Assembly (NCBI GenBank): GCA_020161965.1
Contig: JAIUNH010000320.1
Coordinates: 1 to 5,108, forward strand
DNA: 5,108 bases
Origin: Pseudomonadota bacterium
GTDB lineage: Bacteria; Pseudomonadota; Alphaproteobacteria; CACIAM-22H2
Direction: 5' to 3'
Shown in pieces: positions 1 to 5,108 of the stretch (the stretch's first letter is position 1; every line of letters begins with the position of its first letter). Position numbers and translations under genes: made by a program. The notes below the pieces were generated by a model, which worked only from the letters and a program-made list of their open reading frames with translations, was not told where the DNA came from and made no database searches.

Positions 1-228
1 CAGCAAGCACTCGACGTTCGAATGGTCGAGGTTCATCGGCGTGATATCGGCGTGGCGCGCCTTGGTGACGGCCGCACCCTTGCCGATCTTCTGGAACGTG
101 GTCGACTTGCCGACGACGTTCGTCACGTTGCGCACGGTGCCGCGCAGCTTCGTGCCCATGCGCTGATACGCGATGAACACGTCGGCTTCATATTGGCGCA
201 CGAATGCCTGGTCGATGGTCTGGGACAT
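1..228 (-). CDS. Major capsid (coat) protein, N-terminal part
   Basis: Start of the major head protein, the shell subunit of the icosahedral capsid. Only the first 76 codons are present; the gene continues past position 1. The translation begins MSQTIDQAFVRQYEADVF and continues with IAYQRMGTKLRGTVRN, then GKSTTFQKIGKG and ARHADITPMNLDH. The pattern of a short N-terminal helix reading 'F(V)xxYExdV', then 'G(t)KLRgtVR' and 'FqkiGkG.A..k..h..I.pm...H' is familiar to me from coat proteins of BPP-1-like and related podoviruses, typically about 320-350 residues. The ATG at 226-228 is the only plausible start: an in-frame TGA lies at 244-246 and a GGAG ribosome site sits 9 bases upstream. Position after the scaffold gene agrees with a coat gene. 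The 233-base gap and terminator in front suggest its expression is set separately from the upstream genes. Identification rests on recalled family patterns, not a search. Confidence 0.85.
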   Translation of the reverse strand, partial: MSQTIDQAFVRQYEADVFIAYQRMGTKLRGTVRNVTNVVGKSTTFQKIGKGAAVTKARHADITPMNLDHSNVECLL

Positions 229-237
229 AACGGATGA

Positions 238-241
238 CTCC
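238..241 (-). promoter_or_regulatory. Ribosome binding site of the coat gene
   Basis: On the minus strand GGAG lies 9 bases before the ATG at 226-228. It supports this start for the coat gene, which has no upstream gene close enough for translational coupling. Confidence 0.65.
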
Positions 242-407
242 GGTCAAACGGGTTGGGTTCCCGCCTGGGCTTCCGGGTTGTCCGTGGGTGGGGGCGATCG
301 GTTGTCCCTGTCGGGGCCGCGCCGCCCGGCCGTTGGGCCGCGTTCGCTTCGGCTAGTGCGCGCGAGGTTGCGAGCGTCGGCCAATCCGCTCAACGCACGG
401 CGGATCG

Positions 408-441
408 AAAAAAGCGCCGGACCCCTTGCGGAGCCCGGCGC
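408..441 (-). terminator. Intrinsic (rho-independent) terminator after scaffold gene
   Basis: On the minus-strand transcript the arm GCGCCGGGCUCC (from 441-430) pairs with GGGGUCCGGCGC (from 425-414) over 12 consecutive pairs, two of them G-U. The loop is GCAA, a GNRA-type tetraloop, and the stem is followed at once by six U residues (413-408). This is a textbook intrinsic terminator, and the hairpin begins 20 bases after the scaffold stop codon. On the plus strand the same stem has no U-run after it (CAUCGGUG follows), so it acts on minus-strand transcription only. Its place ahead of the coat gene is unusual, because coat is normally the most heavily expressed gene of the module. It may be leaky, or paired with a downstream promoter. 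Confidence 0.88.
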
Positions 442-461
442 CATCGGTGTTTCTTGAAGTT

Positions 462-1319
462 TTAGCGCTTGCCGCCGAAACCCGGCTGCGCCTCGCCCTG
501 ATAGGCTTTTCGATAGCCTTCCTCGACCTTCCTGCGGGTCTCGGGATCGCCCTTGATGTAAGCCTCGGACGCCTGGAGCTTCTTGAGTTCGTCGATCGCG
601 GGCGCGGCAGCCGGCGCCGCTTCGGCCGAGAAGGCCGGGGCGCCCGCGCGCGTCAGCAGCTTTTCGATCGCCTCGATCGCCTTCGGACTGGCGAATTCGA
701 GGTCGAGATCCGCGACGGCCTGATCCCCGGCGATCGCCTTCACCTGGCCGACGACATGATCGAACCGTTTGCCCGCGTTTTCGCCGAGCGCTTCGTTGCG
801 CAAGCGGCCGGCAACTTCGCGCAACTGGTCGTCGGACGGCATGGCCTTGCCGCGCGCGGCTTGGGCCGTGGCGAACTGCACCACGCCCGCGGTGAAATCG
901 TCCTGGCTCAGCCCGTTCTTGTGGGCGTGTTCGCGCCAGAAGCCGAGCAGCGGGTCCTTCGGATCGAGGACGAAGTAATTGACGCCCGCCTCGGGTGTGT
1001 CGGGCGCCTTGTCGACGATCTGGAGCTTGGCCTTCGACAGCGCTTCGGCGATCGGCCCTTCCTTGGGCAACGCGACCGCGTAGCCGTCCGGCTTTTCGGG
1101 GCGGCCCTTCAGGCGTTCGGCCTCGTAGGATTCCTTCCCCTTGCGGAACGCGCTTTCGAGGTTGGTGTACGACTTCGCGAGGTCGTCGACGCGCGGCGCC
1201 CCGGCCGTCGCATCCCAGAATTTCTCGGGAATATGCTCAGGACGCGGGGGCGGCGGGTTTCCGCTTCCCCCGGCCGGCGGCGGATTGGGGGGCGGGTTCG
1301 GGTTTGCCGGATCGGCCAT
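462..1319 (-). CDS. Scaffolding / capsid assembly protein
   Basis: A 285-residue protein recognised as a podovirus scaffold, which guides coat subunits onto the procapsid from inside and leaves before or during DNA packaging. Residues 2-28 form a low-complexity Pro/Asn/Gly stretch (NPNPPPNPPP, then NPPPPRPEH). Next comes the characteristic block PEKFWDATAGAPRVDDLAKS near residues 31-51. A middle segment, DPLLGFWREHAHKNGLSQDD, is followed by an Ala/Glu/Lys-rich helical region. The C-terminal block ASEAYIKGDPETRRKVEEGY sits shortly before the end; this 'S.AY..GD...h..V...' ending is typical of phage scaffolds, where the C-terminus usually contacts the coat protein. I chose the ATG at 1317-1319 because GGAG lies 8 bases upstream; an in-frame ATG at 1383-1385 has no good ribosome site and would add 22 untypical residues. 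The gene overlaps the preceding one by 83 bases and stops with TAA just before a terminator. Confidence 0.87.
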   Translation of the reverse strand: MADPANPNPPPNPPPAGGSGNPPPPRPEHIPEKFWDATAGAPRVDDLAKSYTNLESAFRKGKESYEAERLKGRPEKPDGYAVALPKEGPIAEALSKAKLQIVDKAPDTPEAGVNYFVLDPKDPLLGFWREHAHKNGLSQDDFTAGVVQFATAQAARGKAMPSDDQLREVAGRLRNEALGENAGKRFDHVVGQVKAIAGDQAVADLDLEFASPKAIEAIEKLLTRAGAPAFSAEAAPAAAPAIDELKKLQASEAYIKGDPETRRKVEEGYRKAYQGEAQPGFGGKR

Positions 1320-1593
1320 CGGTGATTCTCCGTTCGATGAGGGCGACGAGATAGGACTGGCCCGCGTGGTGGCGCAAAACGTCATCCGTCACGGCGGGGC
1401 CGAACGTGCGGTTGACGGTGATGGACTTGAGCCACGCCAGCACCTGATCGGCGCCCTGCACGGCGAACATCTTGGCGGTGATCTGGTTTAGGTCGCGCTC
1501 CAACTGGCGCGAACGTTCGAACCCATCCGGGGCGACGATCGTTTCGCCGTCGAGGCGCTTGCGCACCTGCTCGATATCGGGAATGACGCTCAT
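1237..1593 (-). CDS. Bbp19-like phage structural-module protein
   Basis: A 118-residue protein beginning MSVIPDIEQVRKRLDG. The core, roughly residues 32-92, contains KMFAVQGADQVLAWLKSITV, then FGPAVTDDVLRHHAGQSYLV and ALIERRI. The pattern 'hF.t..G..VL..L..........f......D....aeGqR.hv..I...i' is what I recall for the Bbp19-like family found between portal and scaffold genes in BPP-1-type phages. Its role is not established. The tail from about residue 93 is rich in Lys, Arg, Pro and Ala and probably disordered; it is encoded in the 83 bases shared with the scaffold gene. The start ATG at 1591-1593 overlaps the portal stop as ATGA. No clear ribosome site precedes it, so translation is probably coupled to the portal. 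A much longer open frame runs upstream (to 2421), but that part is only an alternative reading of the portal gene. Confidence 0.7.
   Translation of the reverse strand: MSVIPDIEQVRKRLDGETIVAPDGFERSRQLERDLNQITAKMFAVQGADQVLAWLKSITVNRTFGPAVTDDVLRHHAGQSYLVALIERRITDGRSGKPEPAPQSAAGRGKRKPAAPAS
1328..1331 (-). promoter_or_regulatory. Ribosome binding site deciding the scaffold start
   Basis: GGAG on the minus strand (context ACGGAGAA) lies 8 bases before the ATG at 1317-1319. It lies inside the coding part of the preceding gene and favours this start over the in-frame ATG 66 bases upstream. Confidence 0.65.
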
Positions 1594-3152
1594 GCCGCCG
1601 GCGCCGCCGTCGCGAGTTGCGCGATTTGCTGGACGAGCTTTTTCATTTCGACCTTGGAACGCACGAGGCGCGGATCGAGGCCGAATTGCTGCGTGACCCA
1701 GCGCGCGGCTTCTTCCTGGTTGATGACGAGTTGCGCGGTTTGCGGGCCCAGCGCGCCGTTGATGAGCTCCATCGAGCGGCCGAAGCGCAGGATCTTGTCT
1801 TGACCCAGCGCGCGGGTGATCGGGGCGAGCGGGCGGAACGCGATGCCCTGACCGTCGATCGCCGACATCTTGAAAGCGCCCTGGCGCTGGCGGATCCAGG
1901 CGACGCGCGAAACGGTTTGCTGCATCAGCCCGACGATTAGGCCCGAATACGGGCCCGAGCGGCGCCGGGCGCGCGCGGCCGCACGCTCCAGCACTTCGGT
2001 CGCGGACATGGGCGAGTTCTTGACGGGGCCGAGGTCGTCGCCCGTGATCGTGCGGCGGATATCGGCGCGCAAGCCATCCAGAATCCACTGGCCGTCGCGC
2101 ACGCGGATATCGCCGGTCAGCGATTTGAGACCGCCCGAGCCCTGACCCACGATCAAAACGGATTGCGGCTCGATGCGCGTGGTGTCGGGATTGATAACCC
2201 CGTCGTCCTCGGCCTGAAACGCGCCGGTCATGTTGAGTTCGAGGCCGTAGAGCGCCAACTCCATGACGGTGTTGACGGTCTTGATCCAGGGCAGCGCGGT
2301 TTGCACGGGGCCGCGCGCCAGCACATGGCCGGGAACGTTGCTGTAGTGGAAATCGACGAACGGCTTGGACCCGTGGCCCTTGTCCACGCGGCGACGGATG
2401 ATCGCCTTGCCTTCCGGCCACGCGACGCGACTGACCCAGGTTTCGGCCGACTTGACCGACCAGTCGCGCGCGGCGCCCTCTTGGAATTCGATATCGCGAT
2501 CGGGCGTTTCGGCCGCGATCTTGGCGAGCTGCTCGGGCAGCTTCGCGTCGGGCCAGCGCAACTTGATATCGCTCGCACGGACCTTGATCGGTTTGCGATA
2601 GAGCTTGTCGATTTCGTCGCGGGGGCCGAGATCGGGCAGCGCTTCGGACAGCGGCAGAACGCGCGACACAAGCGGCTGGTCGAAATCGCCCTCATCCAGC
2701 AGCAGGAAGCCCGAGCCGATATGCCAATCCTGCAACGCGCCTTCGCACGCCTTGCGATAGTTCGAGTTGTAGATGGTCGTGGTGATGTCGTCGGTGATCG
2801 CGGCGAGCGCCTTGGCGAATTCTTCCTTTTTCGCGGGGTCCACGGTCTTGCCGGGCTCCAGCGTGAAGGGCTCGGCGTCGAGCGGCCACACGTCGTCGGC
2901 CATCGCACTGGCGCCATCCTCGATTGCGTCGGGTGCCGTCGCATCGAACAGCCGTTCCGACTTCACGCGATAGTCCTGCCCGTCCGAATACGGGCGCTCG
3001 CGCAGCGGCATCGCGAATTCGTAGCACTCGTCGATAACGGAATTGGCGAGGTCGCGCCGCGCCTGGGCGCGCTTCAGGCCTGCGGCGAACGTCGCGTATT
3101 CCTCGTCGTCGGCGCCCGGCGTGCGGGCCTGCGGTTCGGCCTTGCGCGCCAT
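1590..3152 (-). CDS. Portal protein (head-to-tail connector)
   Basis: A 520-residue podovirus portal of the T7-like 'head to tail connecting protein' family, close to the usual 500-560 residues. It forms the ring at one capsid vertex through which DNA enters and leaves, and on which terminase and tail dock. Recognisable blocks: an N-terminal helix with CYEFAMPLRERP near 43-54; FDATAPDAIEDGASAMADD near 69-87; the NSNYRKACEGALQDWHIGSG segment near 129-148, followed by FLLLDEG; PFVDFHYSNVPGHVLARGP near 264-282, where 'h.RGPvq.alp.iKtvN' is diagnostic; LIVGQGSGGLKSL near 333-345; and the SPMSATEVLERAA motif near 380-392. The C-terminus is Ala/Lys-rich and helical. The ATG at 3150-3152 overlaps the stop of the small upstream gene by one base (TGATG), and no strong ribosome site precedes it. 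The stop overlaps the next ATG by four bases. The gene looks intact. Confidence 0.95.
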   Translation of the reverse strand: MARKAEPQARTPGADDEEYATFAAGLKRAQARRDLANSVIDECYEFAMPLRERPYSDGQDYRVKSERLFDATAPDAIEDGASAMADDVWPLDAEPFTLEPGKTVDPAKKEEFAKALAAITDDITTTIYNSNYRKACEGALQDWHIGSGFLLLDEGDFDQPLVSRVLPLSEALPDLGPRDEIDKLYRKPIKVRASDIKLRWPDAKLPEQLAKIAAETPDRDIEFQEGAARDWSVKSAETWVSRVAWPEGKAIIRRRVDKGHGSKPFVDFHYSNVPGHVLARGPVQTALPWIKTVNTVMELALYGLELNMTGAFQAEDDGVINPDTTRIEPQSVLIVGQGSGGLKSLTGDIRVRDGQWILDGLRADIRRTITGDDLGPVKNSPMSATEVLERAAARARRRSGPYSGLIVGLMQQTVSRVAWIRQRQGAFKMSAIDGQGIAFRPLAPITRALGQDKILRFGRSMELINGALGPQTAQLVINQEEAARWVTQQFGLDPRLVRSKVEMKKLVQQIAQLATAAPAA

Positions 3153-3376
3153 CAGCGGCCCGCCCCCAGCGAGGTATCGAACCCGAGTTCACCGGCCGAG
3201 GATTGCAGCGCGCGACGGCCGCGAAGCCCGCGTTTCAGCATTTCCGCGTCCTCGCGTTGCTTGGCCTCCAGCGCTTCCTTGTCGGCCTTGGCTTTCGCCT
3301 CGGCTTCGGCCGCACGGCGATCGGCCTCCGTATCGCGCGCGGGCATCGAGGGGCCGCCGCCGAAAATCGAACCCAT
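3152..3376 (-). CDS. Small charged helical protein between terminase and portal
   Basis: A 74-residue protein starting MGSIFGGGPSMPAR. Residues 14-49 are almost all Ala, Glu, Lys, Arg and Asp, and should form one long amphipathic helix or coiled coil. The end, RGLRGRRALQSSAGELGF then DTSLG, matches an ending I recall in many short podovirus proteins encoded directly upstream of the portal ('R..GR.sLls..g..GF...LG'). No function is established to my knowledge; a structural or assembly role is only inferred from position. The start is well supported: GGGAGG lies 8 bases upstream, inside the end of the preceding gene, whose stop is 3 bases away. The stop shares a base with the portal ATG. No signal peptide or membrane segment is visible. 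Confidence 0.8.
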   Translation of the reverse strand: MGSIFGGGPSMPARDTEADRRAAEAEAKAKADKEALEAKQREDAEMLKRGLRGRRALQSSAGELGFDTSLGAGR

Positions 3377-3379
3377 TTC

Positions 3380-3775
3380 CTACGCCTCCCTAACGACGAC
3401 CGCACCCGAGGCCAGCAAGGTCCGATAGAGGCCATAGGGGGTCAACGCACGGCGGGAGCGCAGACCGAGCAGCGCTTGCATCGCGCTGACGCATGTGGCG
3501 AGCAGGGCAGGGCGCGTGGCGACGGCGTACTCGCATTGCGCCAGCACGATCGTGTTGCCGGGCTGCGCGATCGTGGCGCCCATCAGATCGCCGTCGACCG
3601 TGCGCAGGAACATCCCGTCGAATAACGGCTCGAACACCAGCCAGCGCCCGGCGGGCTCGTCCCACGCGAAGGCCCAGCAATGCCGGAAGCCGGGCTTCAA
3701 CCAGCGATGCACGAAGATCCGGTTGGCGTCTTGGAACACAACGAACCACGCGGGCAGGCGTTCGGTCTGACTCAT
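3380..3775 (-). CDS. Putative permuted papain-like (NlpC/P60-type) protein
   Basis: A 131-residue protein of unknown function, starting MSQTERLPAWFVVFQDANRI. It has three recognisable parts: an N-terminal block ending WLKPGFRHCWAFAWD, with H32 and C33; a beta-rich stretch with GRWLVFEPLFDG (E49); and a C-terminal block, TCVSAMQALLGLRSRR then ALTPYGLYRTLL, with C95 at the start of a predicted helix. The order 'H on a strand, acid on the next strand, then C at a helix start, then TP..L...L' resembles circularly permuted papain-fold proteins (YiiX/LRAT type), in which His comes before Cys. The candidate catalytic set would be H32, E49 and C95. This is pattern-based inference. Enzymatic activity, target and role are unknown, and a non-catalytic structural protein is possible. 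No signal peptide is seen. The gene begins in an ATGA overlap with the terminase stop and ends 3 bases before the next ATG, so it belongs to the packaging operon. Confidence 0.75.
   Translation of the reverse strand: MSQTERLPAWFVVFQDANRIFVHRWLKPGFRHCWAFAWDEPAGRWLVFEPLFDGMFLRTVDGDLMGATIAQPGNTIVLAQCEYAVATRPALLATCVSAMQALLGLRSRRALTPYGLYRTLLASGAVVVREA
3385..3390 (-). promoter_or_regulatory. Strong ribosome binding site of the 74-residue gene
   Basis: GGGAGG on the minus strand, 8 bases before the ATG at 3374-3376. It is the best ribosome site in the window and confirms that this small frame is a real gene. Confidence 0.75.
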
Positions 3776-5108
3776 CGCCCGGCCCGCCGGCGGTCGAATA
3801 CAGTTTTGCGTGGGCCGGGTGCCGACGCGGTGCGCGCGGCGGGCAACGGCGATCGGCCCAGGAACGCGCGGCCCTCGCCAGCGCCCACCATCAGGTATTG
3901 CAGCCCGTCATGCGGATGCGAGAAGCGGTTTTTCTCGGGCTCGTCGGCGTAGAGATCGGCGCCCGCGATCTGCATTTTGCGGAAGTGATAGCCGGACTGG
4001 AAGCCCGCGCGCAGCACGGGGCACGTTTCGCCATCAAGTAGGAACCGCGCGTTGCCGTCGCCGTCCATCTGGCGCAAGGCTTCCTCGACCGCACCACGGC
4101 GCACGGTCGGGTCATTCGTCGGGGCGGCTTGGATTGAAATGCCCTCGGCGCGGAACGCCTGAAACGGGGTTGTATCCTCGACCTGGCCTTTCGCGTTGCC
4201 GGCCGGATCACCCCACATCGAAACCTGCGCGTTGGGGAATCGCTCGGCAAGCCAGCGGCGCAGGATTCGCGCGAAGGCGCGCGCACCCATGTCCTCAGCG
4301 CACAATTCGCCCAGGATGCGCCAGCGATCGAAGATGCGTTGCCCGACGATCGCGGCCGGCGTGCGCCCGAAATCGACGCCCACCCACAGCGTATGACCGG
4401 GCACGAATTCCAGACGCTGGCGCGCGACATGGATGCGCTCGACGAACATCGGATACACTGGTTTGCCCGCGCGCGGCTGGCCCGGCCGGTTCATCACGTT
4501 GACGTCGATCCAGCCTTGATCCTTGCCCTTGATGATTTCGGAGTAGTAGTTCGGCCGCAGCCATTTCGTATTCTCGGCCTCGGGGTTCGGGCGATAGCCG
4601 CGGATATTCCCCTCGGGGTCCTTGTCCTCGATCAGTCCGGGCGGCTGGACGAACAATTCCCATTCGGCGGGCTTCGTCAGCTTCTGCCGCTCGGCCAAGG
4701 ACAGGTTCTGCGGCATGGGCGACATGCCCGACATGACGGCGAGATAGTGGCCGACGCCCGGCGCGTTGCTGTCGAGCAGCAATTGCGGCCGGAAGCACCC
4801 GCCATCCTCGACCGGCGGATAGCGGCCGAGGCGGCCGGTGATGTCGTCGACGATGCCGCGCGCGGTTTCCCGGGCTTCGTTGACCCAGGCGTCCGACAGA
4901 TCGAGCGAGAGCAGCTTTTTCCGGTCGTCCTCGCCCTCGAGCGCCAGGAAGATGACCTCCCAATCCAGATCGGCGACGCGGATATGATGGCGGAACGGGC
5001 GCGATCGGCGGACGCTCCCAAAGATGCTCTCGGGGAAAACCTCGAGGTAGGTCTTGAGCGTGGTGTCCTCAAGCTCGGCGTAAGTCTGGCGCGTAATCAG
5101 CGTCCGCC
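3772..5108 (-). CDS. terL: Phage terminase large subunit, N-terminus missing
   Basis: The ATP-driven DNA-packaging motor and nuclease. It docks on the portal, cuts the concatemer and pumps DNA into the procapsid. The window holds 444 C-terminal residues; the N-terminus, with the Walker A ATP-binding loop, lies beyond 5108. Numbered from the window edge, residues 5-25 read ITRQTYAELEDTTLKTYLEV, the conserved stretch usually found after Walker A. LLSLDLSDAWVNEARE near 65-80 matches the Walker B/catalytic carboxylate region, with E77 the likely catalytic glutamate. The RNase H-fold nuclease follows: VGVDFGRTPAA with D245, MWGDPAGNA with D300, and RFSHPHDGLQYL with D400, giving the three expected metal-binding acids. 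The last 30 or so residues are basic and Pro/Ala-rich, perhaps a portal-contact tail. The frame is open to the window edge. A TTG inside it (4780-4782) is not a credible start because conserved motifs lie upstream. The small terminase subunit would be expected to the right. Confidence 0.96.
   Translation of the reverse strand, partial: RTLITRQTYAELEDTTLKTYLEVFPESIFGSVRRSRPFRHHIRVADLDWEVIFLALEGEDDRKKLLSLDLSDAWVNEARETARGIVDDITGRLGRYPPVEDGGCFRPQLLLDSNAPGVGHYLAVMSGMSPMPQNLSLAERQKLTKPAEWELFVQPPGLIEDKDPEGNIRGYRPNPEAENTKWLRPNYYSEIIKGKDQGWIDVNVMNRPGQPRAGKPVYPMFVERIHVARQRLEFVPGHTLWVGVDFGRTPAAIVGQRIFDRWRILGELCAEDMGARAFARILRRWLAERFPNAQVSMWGDPAGNAKGQVEDTTPFQAFRAEGISIQAAPTNDPTVRRGAVEEALRQMDGDGNARFLLDGETCPVLRAGFQSGYHFRKMQIAGADLYADEPEKNRFSHPHDGLQYLMVGAGEGRAFLGRSPLPAARTASAPGPRKTVFDRRRAGR

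Larger units (their letters stand above)
229..461. other. Intergenic region between scaffold and coat genes
   Basis: This 233-base stretch is the only sizeable non-coding region in an otherwise gapless module. Reading on the minus strand it holds the terminator (441 to 408), then about 165 GC-rich bases, then the coat ribosome site. In the middle part I see an 8-base direct repeat, GGACAACC, at 276-283 and 300-307 (start-to-start 24 bases), and a weak 5-bp hairpin (327-331 with 336-340). I found no convincing sigma70 -35/-10 pair and no clear T7-type promoter. If the terminator works, a coat-gene promoter should lie here, but I cannot point to it. Confidence 0.6.

Noticed and set aside
352..362. 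CACTA-containing stretch on the minus strand resembling the core of a T7-type promoter
   Set aside because: Only the five-base core matches. The AT-rich upstream part and the GGGAGA initiation region are missing, and no phage RNA polymerase is seen here.
426..1325. A 299-codon open frame on the plus strand
   Set aside because: It is antisense to the well-supported scaffold gene, starts inside the terminator hairpin and shows no family motif.
1320..1385. Upstream in-frame extension of the scaffold gene from the ATG at 1383-1385
   Set aside because: No good ribosome site precedes that ATG, and the extra 22 residues read like an out-of-frame translation of the Bbp19-like gene. The ATG at 1317-1319 has GGAG at 8 bases.
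1594..2421. Upstream part of the long open frame containing the Bbp19-like protein
   Set aside because: This stretch is an alternative frame of the portal gene. The true start is the ATG at 1591-1593, overlapping the portal stop.
2163..3428. A 421-codon open frame on the plus strand
   Set aside because: It lies opposite the portal and the 74-residue gene, whose family motifs are clear. Its Arg/Gly/Leu-rich translation is what GC-rich antisense codons produce, and it lacks recognisable motifs.
4780..4782. TTG as a start codon for the terminase
   Set aside because: The frame stays open to the window edge and conserved terminase motifs, including the Walker B-like region, lie upstream of it.
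1..5108. CRISPR array, tRNA, insertion sequence, attachment site or template/variable repeat pair
   Set aside because: No regularly spaced repeats, cloverleaf-like sequence, transposase-like frame or long repeat was found on reading through; coding capacity is almost fully used by head-assembly genes.

Overview
The window is a densely packed virion-morphogenesis module of a short-tailed (podovirus-type) tailed phage or prophage. Every gene lies on the minus strand, so transcription reads from the right end towards position 1. The DNA is GC-rich and its codons favour G or C in third positions. This suits a high-GC proteobacterial host, possibly an alphaproteobacterium, but nothing here identifies the host or separates a free phage from a prophage: there is no integrase, attachment site, tRNA or bacterial flank.

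In order of transcription: (1) the large terminase subunit, missing its N-terminus (3772-5108); (2) a 131-residue protein of unknown role with a histidine...cysteine pattern that resembles circularly permuted papain-like enzymes (3380-3775); (3) a 74-residue charged helical protein (3152-3376); (4) the 520-residue portal, or head-to-tail connector (1590-3152); (5) a 118-residue protein resembling the Bbp19 family (1237-1593); (6) a 285-residue scaffolding/capsid assembly protein with a proline-rich N-terminus (462-1319); (7) a 233-base gap with a near-perfect intrinsic terminator just after the scaffold gene; (8) the first 76 codons of the major capsid protein (1-228), running off the left edge.

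Together these genes build and fill the head. The portal nucleates a procapsid, the scaffold guides coat assembly, and the terminase docks on the portal to cut and pump DNA. From memory, the order portal, Bbp19-like, scaffold, coat matches Bordetella phage BPP-1 and relatives. Three of the gene junctions are 1- or 4-base stop/start overlaps, and the Bbp19-like and scaffold genes overlap by 83 bases.

The points most worth a second look are the putative permuted papain-like protein between terminase and portal, and the strong terminator placed between scaffold and coat genes. The latter implies that coat expression is set separately or depends on read-through. No CRISPR array, insertion sequence, RNA gene or diversity-generating retroelement was seen.
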